The notes under the pieces were generated by a model. The model did no database searches and was not told the origin of the DNA. It saw nothing but the letters and a program-made list of their open reading frames with translations. Position numbers and translations under genes: made by a program. This document shows positions 33,121 to 43,829 of a DNA stretch of 64,000 nucleotides, in pieces. Where the stretch lies: assembly GCF_028750875.1 (NCBI RefSeq), contig NW_026542594.1:1240001-1304000 (forward strand). Direction: 5' to 3'. How positions within the stretch are numbered: the stretch's first letter is position 1; each line of letters opens with the position of its first letter. The stretch is from Macrosteles quadrilineatus. Taxonomy: Eukaryota > Arthropoda > Insecta > Hemiptera > Cicadellidae.

Positions 33121-33232
33121 CTAAATGGGAAACGGAAGCCTGGCGAGCTCTGGCCCTAATCCGGGGTCGAACCCTTTTACGCTTCATTAGGCTTCAGTTC
33201 GCACACCAACTAGCTTTCCCCCCAAGAATATC
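33121..33232 (-). mobile_element. tRNA-derived SINE (head region)
   Basis: On the minus strand AGCTAGTTGGTGTGCGA (33215-33199) matches a pol III A-box. Thirty or so bases later GGGTTCGACCCCGG (33174-33161) matches a B-box. Spacing fits a tRNA promoter, but no cloverleaf is intact, so this is a SINE head or tRNA pseudogene rather than a tRNA gene. Confidence 0.55.
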
Positions 33233-34055
33233 TCTCTCCCCAAAAAGTACCTAACCCGTGGGTAAGAGAAGAGGATGACTTTGGTGCCCCGGTGGGGGGA
33301 GGGGTGCAAAGGGCAATGGCTTTGGGGAGGAAACACTTCCGTTACTGAGAGGGCAACTGATGGGATAGTGACCTTCCTAGAATTGAATTCTTATTGTTGA
33401 GATATCAAGTTAAACAAAATGTATTGCAGCCAATTCTTTGAATCACTAGAGTAATAGCATAAAGACGATTCAGGAAATGAGCTAGCTATTTCCGTCTTAA
33501 ATCAAACTTAAGCATGAGTAATATATGGACGGCTCAGGAAATTGCCAAATAGTTTCTAATACATAGTTGTTTCTAGCCTTTATATTTTCTACTCCCTTAG
33601 TGCACTGTTTTATTTTACAATAAAAACCAAAAACTTAGCTGTGTTTTTTTGGGAATTTTATTATCACTTCATTATTATTGTATATTTGTTATTGTGAATA
33701 TTGTTTTATATAATTTATCATCTATTTAGTCAATCAAATTCATAAGAACAATAAATAGTTTTATATACCTTGTTGAGTTCACAATAAAAGTATCTTTAAT
33801 AATTAAAGTATTTAAATAATGATGATTAAATTTAAAACAATAACGCAGGCCTAGTAACTAGTGTTGCATATACAACATTCGGTTGTGAATTTTCTTGTGC
33901 TTTGCCTTGAAACAAAAATTAGTTATATATGAGCGGTCTCTGGAAGATCACGCGGGTTTGGATGAATAGTTTAATGATGCCTATTGATTTGTTTCTATTG
34001 TTTCCGTACAGATTGATCAGTTTGTTAAGCGAATTTTCTATTCAAAGGTATAGGC
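33233..34055. other. No clear feature
   Basis: AT-rich non-coding sequence. The frame starting at 33929 overlaps the R1 copy and is not a gene. Confidence 0.35.
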
Positions 34056-34672
34056 TATTAGCTATTACTGGAGATCTCGTTGTAAGACTCCCAGGACCGA
34101 TTTACTTTTTCGTTTTGAAGGGTCATAACAGCCAAAAACACCACCCGTCCACATTTTTAGATATATGTCCGTCAGCACGATAACTCAAGCAAATATAATC
34201 TGATGTTGATGAAATGTGGTATAAACGTGTAAACTTTCGTTAAATAATAAAATAGGCATTTCCCATTTTTGACCCTAAAACATACAGTTTTTTTATTTCT
34301 TTCTAAACCATTTTATAGGGCTTATAAAAAAAATCATTTAGTACCACAAAGCGTTGGTTGTACGCCTAACGGGGAGATAAAATTCAATAAAAATGGTAAA
34401 GTAAATATTACTCTGTATTTTTTTTTTTTTTTATCAACTGTTGTAGTTTGCTTGTTCATTGACGGATACTAATCGGGGAAATTTGTTTATTTCATACCAA
34501 GCTATCGACATTTTAACCAGCAAACACACCTCTTTACTATCACTTTAGCAGCAAACTTAGGTAATCATTAAATCACTATCATTAGACAGTTTTAAGGGAA
34601 TATTTTTGTGTAAATCTTGCTAGGTAAGCGAAAATTAGCTTAGTCTGCAGGTTTACTGCGGCGGGAGTACGT
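34056..34672 (-). repeat. R1 repeat, near full length
   Basis: In reverse: GACCGATTTACTTTTTCGTT, a GTCCGTCAGCACGATAACTC block, GGGAAATTTG, a TTTAGCAGCAAACTTAGGTA block and GCAGGTTTACTGCGGCGGG at the end. It lacks the CA/TA microsatellite seen in other copies. Confidence 0.75.
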
Positions 34673-35001
34673 TATTTTATTATAAGATTGAATTTGTCTG
34701 TTGAAATGACATATTATGGAAGTACGTTGTTCATACAATTAAAATTTTTATAGTATTACATTCTTATCATTCGTTAGGTAGTGTTAATTTCCCCATTATG
34801 TGTAATTTTAATATTTAATTCCCTTATTAAATGTTCCCTACACTTAATTTGTCCTCACATATTTGTAATTTGTAAATAACCCTAATGTTGACAAATATTC
34901 TTTTCAAGCCAGCACAACACCAACTCCCAAATATAAGAGCCCCCATAATTATTTTAAGAACCCCTGAACATCTTAGTAATAATCCTACAGTATATTAATT
35001 A
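34673..35001. other. No feature seen
   Basis: AT-rich DNA up to the Helitron terminus at 35002. Confidence 0.35.
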
Positions 35002-35120
35002 CTAGCAGAGTACCCGTCCTTCTTACGGGGCTGGCGTAAGTATGAAATGCTTATTGCAGTTATACTCGTAAATAATATACTACAGTATTTCGTAAATTCG
35101 GTAAATTCCGAATAGGTAGG
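35002..35120 (-). mobile_element. Helitron 3' end fragment
   Basis: On the minus strand: CCCCGTAAGAAGGACGGG hairpin, TACTCTG, CTAG (35005-35002), then T. The inner boundary is not clear. Confidence 0.55.
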
Positions 35121-35309
35121 CCTAAATATAATAACAGTTAAAGTAAAGTTGGAGAGGTTAAATTATAATTTATTTTTTACATTTTAAATTGACATGTTTG
35201 CTTTAATATTACGGTTTAAACTTCCGCGAGGGCCACGTACATTTCCTAATCATGTACTTTTCACTGCTTACGCTTCTTCGAAACTGACCAAAGTATACAT
35301 TTCATTATC

Positions 35310-35790
35310 TAAAGGGCCCTTTCACACGAGGCCACTGGTGGCCGCCACCGGTGGCCACCACTGGTTGCCCGCCACAGCTTTTAAATCATCGTATAACATC
35401 ATAGTAGTCACTAGTTATCTCTCCCGTGAACTTATTTTACGCACCGACCATGTGTATTGTACGCAGTCTAGGAAACCACTCACGGCAGCTGCATTTTGGG
35501 ACCTGGACAAAAGCCCTGCGGCACATCTATTACGCGTCTAGGAAACCACAGCCTTACGACTACGATCAGAAGGTGCAGTGTTTCCCATTTCGTTCGATGT
35601 TTGGATTTAACTTAACCTAAAAAAAATGTTTGAAGGACTAACTATTTATATGATTTGTAGGGAAAATATAATGTGTAACACCATTGACTAACACGAGTGC
35701 AAACTACCTCTGCCGCACTCGATAAACTTTCAACACTCGCCCACGGAACATGCGTAAACATTTCTCTCGTGTGCAACAATGCGCCACTTC
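35310..35790. mobile_element. Possible PIF/Harbinger-like relic
   Basis: AGGGCCCTTTCACACGAGGC (35313-35332) resembles Harbinger termini. A CTCGTGTG motif (35777-35784) could be the remains of the other end. GGTGGCC/GGCCACC inverted words are dense at 35329-35370, and GTCTAGGAAACCAC is repeated at 35465 and 35537. The frame at 35194-35541 has no domain. Confidence 0.2.
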
Positions 35791-35873
35791 GCCCACTAGT
35801 TACACAAATAGGAATAAGTACCTGGGGACCGAGCTTTGCTCGGGGAAATCATTAGTTTACTCTGAAAGCAGCC

Positions 35874-37560
35874 TTAGCATTGCAGATACATAATCCATTC
35901 CCAAACTCCACACTGCTTGTCTTTACTTATTCCTTCAGCACTCCCTACGTCGTGGACCTGTTTTTCTCTCTTCCCATTGCATGTTAGGATTGCAGATACA
36001 TTAATGTAATTGCCACAGACAGTTCCCACACTCTGCACTGCTAGCCTTACTACTTCCTTCACCACTTCCTACGAAGCGGAGCTGTTTTCCTCCATTCCCA
36101 TTGCATTTATAAAGATTGCAGATACCTTAATCTAATCAGTTATATCAGGTCATAAACAGTTCCCCACTCCGGACAGCTCGACTTGACTACTTCCTTCACC
36201 ACTTCCTACGTCACAGACCTGTTTCCCTCCCTTCCCATAGCATTTTAGGATTTGAAATACCTAAATCTAATCGTCATAAACAGTTCCCACACTCCGGATA
36301 GCTTGCCGTGACTACTTCCTTCACCACTTCCTACGTCACGGACCTGTTTTCTTCCCTCCCCATAGCATTTTAGGATTTGAAATACCTTAATCTAATCGTC
36401 ATAAACAGTTCCCACACTCCGGACAGCTCACCTTGACTACTTCCTTCACCACTTCCTACTTCGCAGACATGTTTTCTTCCCTTCCCATAGCATTTTAGGA
36501 TTGCAAATACCTTAATCCAATCGTCATAAACAGTTCCCACATTCCAGACAGCTCGCCTTGACTACTTCCTTCAGCACTTCCTACGTCATGGACCTGTTTC
36601 CCTCCCTTCCCATAGAATTTAAGGATTGCAGATACCCTAATCTTATCGTAAAAAAACAGTTCCCACACTCCAGACAGCTTGCTTTTACTACTTCCATCAT
36701 CACTTCCTACGTCACGTACCTGTTTCCCTCCCTTCCCATAGCATTTTAGGTTTGCAGATACCCTAATCTTATCGTCATAAACAGTTTCCACACTCCGGAC
36801 TGCTCGGCTTGACTACTTCCTTCACCACTTCCTACTTCGCGGACATGTTTTCTTCCATTCCCATAGCATTTTAGGATTGCAAATACCTTAATTCAATCGT
36901 TATAAGCAGTTCCCACATTCCAGACAGCTCGCCTTGACTACTTCCTTCACCACTTCCAACGTCACGGACCTGTTTCCCTCCCTTCCCTTAGCATTTTAGG
37001 ATTGCCAATACCCTTATCTAACAGTCACAAACAGTTCCAACACTCCGGACTACTCGCCTTGACTACTTCCTTCACCACTTCCTACGTCGCGGACCTGTTT
37101 CCCTCCCTTCCCATAGAATTTAAGGATTGTCTAAATCTTATCGTAAAAAACAGTTCCCAATCTCCGGACAGCTTGCCTTTACTACTTCCATCATCACTTC
37201 CTACGTCACGGACCTGTTTCCCTCCCTTCCCATAGCATTTTATGATTGCAAATACCTTAATCTAATTATCATAAATAGTTCCCACACTCTGGACTGCTCG
37301 CCTTTTCTACTTCCTTCATCACTTCCTACGTCACGGACCTGTTTCCCTCCTTTCCCTTAGCACTTTATGATTGCAAATACCTTAATATAATTGTCATAAA
37401 CAGATCCAACACTCCGGACAATTTTCCTTTACTACTTCCTTCATCACTTCCTACGTCGCAGACCTATTTCCTTCCCTTCCTATAGCATTTTAGGATTGCA
37501 GATAACCTTAATCTAATCGTCATAAACAGATCCCGCACTTCGTACTGCTTGCCTTTTCTA
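35874..37560 (-). repeat. About 14 tandem units of roughly 120 bp
   Basis: Each unit contains TTCCCACACTCCGGACAGCT-like, GACTACTTCCTTCACCACTT-like, CCTACGTC, GACCTGTTTCCCTCCCTTCC-like and ATAGCATTTTAGGATTGCA-like blocks, with 5-20% divergence. Same family as 3058-3375. The frames found here are repeat read-through, not genes. Confidence 0.9.
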
Positions 37561-37916
37561 GGCCTTCAATGTATTGAGCAATCTTCAGTATAATCTTTGC
37601 TCAATAGTAACAAGTGATGCTTTCCCTTTTGTACTGTATTTGTAATTTGCTAGTATACTGTGGGTAGTTGGCTTATTATGAACACATGCTACAACTTCAA
37701 GTCTTTTGTTTACTGTTTCCTTGTTATTTAATTCAACCAACATGGTTGCTTAGCAACCCATAAGACTAATGTTAAAAAAATGTGACTTTCAGTTTCGTTT
37801 TTCTACGTAATTAGATTTTTGTTGGCAGTTTTAACTGCATGAAACTCGTTTTTAGGCCAAAAAATAACTATTTACAAGATTTGAAGAAAATCGTCGGAGC
37901 CGTTTTCGAGGTCTTT

Positions 37917-37945
37917 CTGCAAGCAAGCAAGCAAGCAAGCATACA
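37917..37945. repeat. (CAAG)n-like microsatellite
   Basis: Five CAAG units followed by CATACATACAAG, in the 5' part of the Helitron-like element. Confidence 0.8.
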
Positions 37946-38172
37946 TACAAGCAAACATTGCTCGTATTAGAGTATAGGATAATAAGCCTATAAAATGATC
38001 TATCATCATGCGAAATTTCAAACCCAATTCGAGTCATTTCTTGATTGAGTCCTAAACAAATAACGAACACACACACTTACAGCTTTATAATATCAGTACG
38101 GTATATAATGATGTTTCGATTGCCAATGTACTAATGCTGCCCAGGTTCTTTAATAAAGTCCTATAACAAGTA

Positions 38173-39139
38173 CAGTTGGATTTTTTTAGCTAGAAGCAGT
38201 TAAGGTGTGGTGGAATATCTTTGAAGATGAACCTAATTTGGCAGTAGTGTGATCATGTGTTCAGACCTGTCAAATTTTGAGGTTAAATAAAAACAAACAA
38301 ACTGACACAATAATTCTTGGAATTGACAATAGTTAAATATACTTTAAACTTACTCTAGCCTACTTTTATATAACTACTTGGCAATATACAGTATAGAATA
38401 TTAAGGCCTACTGTGAAATAGAGACGTGATTCCTAATTCCAAATCAGCTAATGAATAAGTTGATACTTAATTATTTCCGCCAAATTATAGGTGATGGTTG
38501 CTTTGATAATAGTTAATTATATGAGTTAGTATTAAAATATTGAATCTTCTTGCATAAGTTTATTAATTTCGATCATTATATTAATAGAATAATATGGTTG
38601 CTGTGACTGGGATACACATAAAATAACCGTTGGGACATACAGTAATTATGATTTACGTCTAGTTTTGAAATATCTTAACATCTAAACATAGACTCGCCTT
38701 TTGGGTTTCATGCTAGAGATCAGAATTAAATACTCTAGAGATGACGAGATGAACCTTTATAGACTCACGTTTTGACCCATTTAAATTATAATTAACAGCT
38801 AATTGTATTGCTGATAATTCATTAATGCAATCACTAATTAAATAAGTTCACCTCATACAAACAGGATAACATTATACAATAGGCCAAGGAAGCAAGCATA
38901 AATTAAACAATGAAATATACTAAATCATTTCATTTGATCTTAAATGGCAATTCTTTCGTAAGTAATACAAAACGGCCTCTAAATGCTTAATTATTAATTG
39001 CCAACATGCCAGTTTGTTTGTTTTGATTTAACCTCAAAATTTGACACATATAAACACATTATCGTACTACAGCTAAATAGGTTCATCTTCAAAGATATTC
39101 CACAACACCTTAACTGCTTCTAGCTAAAAAATCCAACTG
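38173..39139. mobile_element. 967-bp MITE with about 140-bp inverted termini and TA target
   Basis: The left end TA|CAGTTGGATTTTTTTAGC (38171) and right end GCTAAAAAATCCAACTG|TA (39141) are reverse complements. The inverted repeat runs inward about 140 bp (GAAGCAGTTAAGGTG; TTTGAAGATGAACCTA; AATTTTGAGGTTAAA). The interior is non-coding. The TA flank and CAGT-type ends fit a Tc1/mariner derivative. Confidence 0.75.
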
Positions 39140-39560
39140 TAAGTAAGAATATTTTTGTATATATACGCTTCATAGGCTACACATATATTTTTAAAATTAT
39201 ATAACAAAAAAGATCTATAATTTTAGCATTAGTATTAACTTTCAAACGCCAATCAATAGATACTTTCTTGGAAGCTCTGTTTTCTGTTTAGAAACTACTT
39301 TGCATCTACTTGTAGTGCATACAACACACGGCCACGCTCTCGTGTTGTTCTCCTCTCGCCACAGCTCACATTCACCCTCTCTCTCCTTCTTCCACCCCTC
39401 TTTACTCGACCACCCCTTTCTCCCAGCGAAATACCCGGTATAGTACTGTTGGGGATAATAGGCTTATGTCAGGTAGTCTTCTCCACTCGCCTCGACACTC
39501 TAATGACCCCTTAATTTACGAGTTCGATAAGCCGGGTCGCCAGCGCTCCTACACTCGATT
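39140..39560. other. No gene; local GC-rich stretch
   Basis: 39320-39440 is C/T-rich (CTCTCCTTCTTCCACCCCTC). No frame, splice or promoter signature was found to assign it. Confidence 0.3.
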
Positions 39561-40538
39561 TAAATAACATTAGGTTTAATGAGTACCTAGGTTTGCTGCT
39601 ACAAAGAAACTAATAAAGTGTATTAAAAAAAAAATATTAATAGCTTGGAATAAAACGAGAGCTCACCCTGTGGTCGAAAACTCGACCAAAAGTAAGTATT
39701 GTGCAAACTTCTCTATTTTCACCCCACGCTGTAAATAAAACATGTGATTGGAATTTCTTCCATTTGTTTTGATTTTTGTTTATTTTGTTGTTATTTCGTC
39801 ACCAACATGGTAACCCATATGACCCATGTTAATACTTAAATTTTAAATTGATTTTTTGTGCTTATTTTTTTACCCTATTTTAATTTATAAAGGGATTCTG
39901 CACATCTACAGGAAAATATATTTAACTTGGCACCAGCCGCGTGTAATTAGTATGGTCAGGCTAGCTGTCATAAGTTTTGCAAAGCTTTTTAGTATATAAG
40001 ATAGATAAATTTCCCAAGTTTGATCAAAATACACCCATAAACAAGCAAACTACAACATTTTACAATATTCTCCATTACAATAACTTAAGAATTTAAAATT
40101 TACAATTTTTTGAATTTTCTCCGTTACCAATAACCTTACAAAAAAACATTAATTTACTAAATTATTTGTTTTTTAAGCCCTTTAAAAAGGTCTAGAGAGA
40201 AATAAGGAAATTTTGTGTTTTGAGGGTAAAAAATGAGAAAACCCATTTTTAACCCCCGTAAAACCCCGTTCCGATGGTCCGATCATGCTGGTTCGCGAGT
40301 TCAAGTTCACCCCTCCTTACACTTCAAACCAAATTTTATCTAAATCGAACAAAAAATACTCAAGTTGTTCACGGACGTATTTACGTAAACGTATATATAT
40401 AAATTTAGACGAATTGTGTTTTTGGCCTCTGGGGACATCAAAATGAAAAAGTAAATCGGTCCCGGGCCTAGTCCTTACCTACACAATGGTTCCTTACCTA
40501 CGGTAATAGCTACTTCCCTATAGGAAAATTCCCTAAAA
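39561..40538 (+). repeat. R1 repeat with inserted repeat segment
   Basis: Runs from TAACATTAGGTTTAATGAGT to CTACGGTAATAGCTACTTCC and CCTATAGGAAAATTCCCTAA. Bases 39655-39930 are foreign to other R1 copies and match 1590-1885 in reverse, so another repeat is nested within. Confidence 0.7.
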
Positions 40539-40601
40539 ACCCCTTTATTCCTTCCCGGTAAGCTAAGAGTTCGTTAAATCTAATGTTATTTATATAGGAA
40601 A

Positions 40602-41247
40602 CTAGCTGGCCCGAAAGACCTCGTCCTGTCCTAATGTGGTTTTACGTCAATGCTCGTTCATTTTCAAGATGAGCTCGTTCGCAGGGCTCAATTACGTCCT
40701 GGTTGAAGTTTGTTTGCTACGCTTCCTCACCTTTAGGTTGGAGCTCGTTCGCTGCCCTCACTTGCCTTCAGGCACAGAAAACATACTACTATAACATACT
40801 ACTAAGGTTATAGTAGTATGTTTTCTGTGCTTCAGGTTAGCTCGTTCGCTACGCTAACTCATCTCCAGGTTAAAGTTCGTTCGCTACGCTCACTCACATT
40901 TTGGTAGCAAATTAGCTGTTGTCATAAATAAAAAAAAATAAATAATAGTGCTGCACCTTGTTGCTAAACCTATTAATTTTTTAATGCTATTGAAGATCAC
41001 AGAATCAAATTGTTTAGTTGAACCAGCAGTTAAGATTCTTTAATTCCATTTAAATATGAGTATTCGTAAGGTTAACATGGGAAACTCCAGCCCTTTTGAC
41101 GGATCTGCACCAAACTTCACACAATCTATCCTTGAATAATGCTTAATAATGCCTGAAAGTCTCATTACAATCTGTCGAGCGGTTTCAAAGTCCATAAAGG
41201 ACAAACAAACAAACAAACAAAGAAACATACATTAGATTTTATATAGA
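40602..41247 (-). mobile_element. Non-autonomous Helitron, 646 bp
   Basis: The minus-strand start is TCTATATAAAATCTAATGTA (TC at 41247-41246, host A outside). The end CTAG (40605-40602) is followed by host T. It is homologous to 23286-23821 over its 3' half (GTAGCGAACGA repeats) and carries a nested 57-bp hairpin at 40773-40829. Confidence 0.8.
40773..40829. mobile_element. 57-bp hairpin insertion with 7-bp target duplication
   Basis: Two perfect 23-nt arms (CACAGAAAACATACTACTAT + AAC and its complement) around an 11-nt loop. CTTCAGG flanks both sides (40766-40772 and 40830-40836). The sister Helitron at 23286-23821 has a single CCTGAAG at this point, so the uninterrupted state is visible in the same window. 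Confidence 0.85.
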
Positions 41248-42409
41248 TAATCATCTAGGAAAGATTTATGTTAAAATCTAATCAGACTAATGGAAATTCG
41301 CTTAGTCTGCAGGTTTGCCGTGTTGGGGGTATTATTTTGCCAAAGTATTATTGCCATAACTAAAATAACAAGAAATAAAGTGTGAATCAAAAGGTCTTGT
41401 TGCCGTTTAACGTCGACTCTTCGATTGATATTATTAATTAGTATTTCAAAATAAAGTAACTTCTGGCATACGTAAATAGGAACCTTATAGCTAATAGAAG
41501 ATTGGGGTTGAGTAGTATTTGCGCCGAGTAGTATTTGCGCCGCGTAGCACCAGCGCCGCGCCAGCTAATTAAATGAGGGTTAGCAGTTTTGACAGGTTAA
41601 CAAAGGCGGAACCAATCAACTGCACTAATAGGATTATTGAGGACTTATGTTCCTACCACATTTTACTTTCAGCGTAAAGTGGTTGCATGCAGTCACCTCG
41701 TGACCCATGCTGGTTACACATAATTTTAAATCTAATAGGCCTAACTGCAAAATTGATGACACCAAACATATCTGCAAATATCGTTCACTGGTTGACAACA
41801 AAACACAGTACACTCCGCCGTTTCAGTATAAGGGCTACCTAAACCAATTAATTACCAATAACTCAAAAGAGAGGAAATTACGAAAAAAATAGTTTGTTTC
41901 TGTACCAGGTTTGGTACATTGCGCTTCGTGAAGCCTGGGAGTTGAGACAGGCCTTATATCAATTTAAGTTTATCTTAAGTCTAGAAATACAAGTACATAT
42001 TAAGTTTACAAAATAACTCTCTAAAACGTGTAGTGGCAATACCACAAAGATACCCCACTTTAGGAGTTTTCCCCATAAAAATAACATGAGGATCATTTTT
42101 TAGCCACTAATTCCAAAAATCCTGATCTTTGCCTACATATCCCTACATATAATCCTCATATACTATATTCGAAATCAAGCTAAAAAAGCTAATTCTTTCA
42201 TTTATTGACCCATTAAATGTAAAGAAGATATAATATGGTAATATGACCTCACTTTAGGCACTTTTTCATAAGAATAACATGGGTGAGTTTTTTTAGCCAT
42301 TTTCTAAAAACCCTGCTTTCGGCCTATACAAGCCCATGCAAATGTTCAATACTATTGTACAACCCAATAAACATTACAAATCCCCATCCATTCCCACGAA
42401 TATTTTAAA

Positions 42410-43152
42410 TACCCCCGCCGCAGCAAACCTGCCGACTAAGCGAATTTCCATTTGTCTGAATTGATTTTCAGTTAAATATATTTTAATAACATTAGGTTTA
42501 ACGAGTACCTAGGTTTGCTGCTACAAGGAAACTAATAAAGTGTGTTTTTGAGTAAAATATTGATAGCTTAGTACAAAATAAATAAATTTGCCAAGTTTGA
42601 TCAAAATATATTCATAAACAAGCAAACTACAACATTTGACAATATTCTCCATAAGAATAACACGGGAATTTTAAATTTACAATTTTTTTAATTTTCTCCG
42701 TTACTTATAATCGAACAAAAATACTTTTATATACTAAATTATTTGTTTTTTTAAGCTCTTTAAAAAGGTCTAAAGAGAAATTGGGAAATTTTGTGTTTTG
42801 AGGGTCAAAAGTGAGAAAAACCAATTTTTACCCCATAAAACCCCCCGTAAAGCCCCGTTCCCATGGTCCGATCGTGCTGGTTCGCGAACTCATTCAAGTT
42901 TATCCTGCTTTACACCTTTAAACCAAATTTCATCAAAATCGGACAAAAGTTACTCAAGTTATCGCGTTCACGGACGTATATATATATATATATAAGTCTA
43001 TATATATATACATATATAAAAATTTGAACGAATAGTGTTTTTGGCCTCTGGGGACATCAAAATGAAAAAGTAAATCGGTCCCGGGTCTAGGTCTTACCGT
43101 GCCACCTACGGTAATAGCTACTTCCCTATAGGGAAATTCGCTAAAATCATCA
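42410..43152 (+). repeat. R1 repeat, full-length plus-strand copy
   Basis: Start TACCCCCGCCGCAGCAAACC, GACTAAGCGAATTTCC. Middle TAACGAGTACCTAGGTTTGC, GATCGTGCTGGTTCGCGAAC and a TA microsatellite (42977-43016). End CTACGGTAATAGCTACTTCC, CTATAGGGAAATTCGCTAA. The ends carry GCGAATTTCC / GGAAATTCGC as subterminal inverted words. No coding frame. Confidence 0.85.
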
Positions 43153-43369
43153 ACTTGGCAGTGCGAGGTTTGCACGTGAACTCGGGCGCGCTCCCGGCCT
43201 ATGCCTATCGCTTCTCGTGCGATTTTGATTAAATTTGGCATGAAGGTATCACCGATATCGGAATGAAACCTGTTGATATTAACCTACACATATAGGTATA
43301 ATATAAATAAATTAACGATACTTACGTCTTCTGTACCATAATGTTAAATTCGCAAAAAATGGATGTTTT

Positions 43370-43722
43370 TTAGCAAATTCCCTATAGGGAAGTAGCTATT
43401 ACCGTAGGTGGCACCGTAAGACCTAGGCCCGTGACTAATTTACTTTTTCATTTTGTATACATTTATATACGTCCGTGAACGCGATAACTTGAGTAATTTT
43501 AGTTTGCTTGTTTATGGATATATTTTGATCAAACTTGGCAAATTTATTTATTTTATACTAAGCTATCCACATTTTACTAAAACTCCACTTTAATCGTTTC
43601 CTTGTAGCAGCTAACCTAGGTACTCGTTAAACCTAATTTTATTTATATACATTTAATTGAAAATCAATTCAGACAAATGGAAATTCGCTTAGTCGGCAGG
43701 TTTGCTGCGGCGGGGGTATTGT
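43370..43722 (-). repeat. R1 repeat, shorter inverted copy
   Basis: In reverse: TAGCAAATTCCCTATAGGGA, GTAGCTATTACCGTAGG, then GCAGGTTTGCTGCGGCGGGG at the end. It faces the full copy at 42410-43152 across 217 bp and lacks its central 300-400 bp. Confidence 0.85.
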
Positions 43723-43829
43723 CTGTTTAGTTTAGCTAAGTTTTAACACACAATGAAACTGTGTACCTGATACCATAAGGTTTTTTGTGAAATAACTTTT
43801 CACCCGTTTTGATTAACCAATGTTTTCGA

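Larger units (their letters stand above)
35818..37978 (-). mobile_element. Helitron-like element carrying a tandem repeat array
   Basis: On the minus strand it starts TCCTATACTCTAATACGAGC (5' TC at 37978) and then has CTTGC-type short repeats. It ends with an intact stem CCGAGCAAAGCTCGG and TCCCCAGGTAC near 35818, a 3' form that lacks CTRR and recalls Helentron/HINE-type ends. Most of the interior is the tandem array 35874-37560. Confidence 0.45.
40539..41333 (-). repeat. R1 repeat (inverted copy) split by a Helitron
   Basis: Left part 40539-40601 (GTTCGTTAAATCTAATGTTA) and right part 41248-41333 (GGAAATTCGCTTAGTCTGCA, GGTTTGCCGTGTTGGGGG) flank the Helitron 40602-41247. With the plus-strand copy to its left it forms a tail-to-tail inverted pair. 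Confidence 0.65.

Noticed and set aside
35194..35620. Open frames of 115 and 64 residues
   Set aside because: No recognised domain. The sequence is dominated by GGTGGCC/GGCCACC inverted words and probable transposon-end sequence.
35874..37360. Several 60-100 residue open frames across the 35.9-37.4 kb array
   Set aside because: Both strands show them, they are repetitive, and they follow the tandem DNA units. There is no start context or domain.
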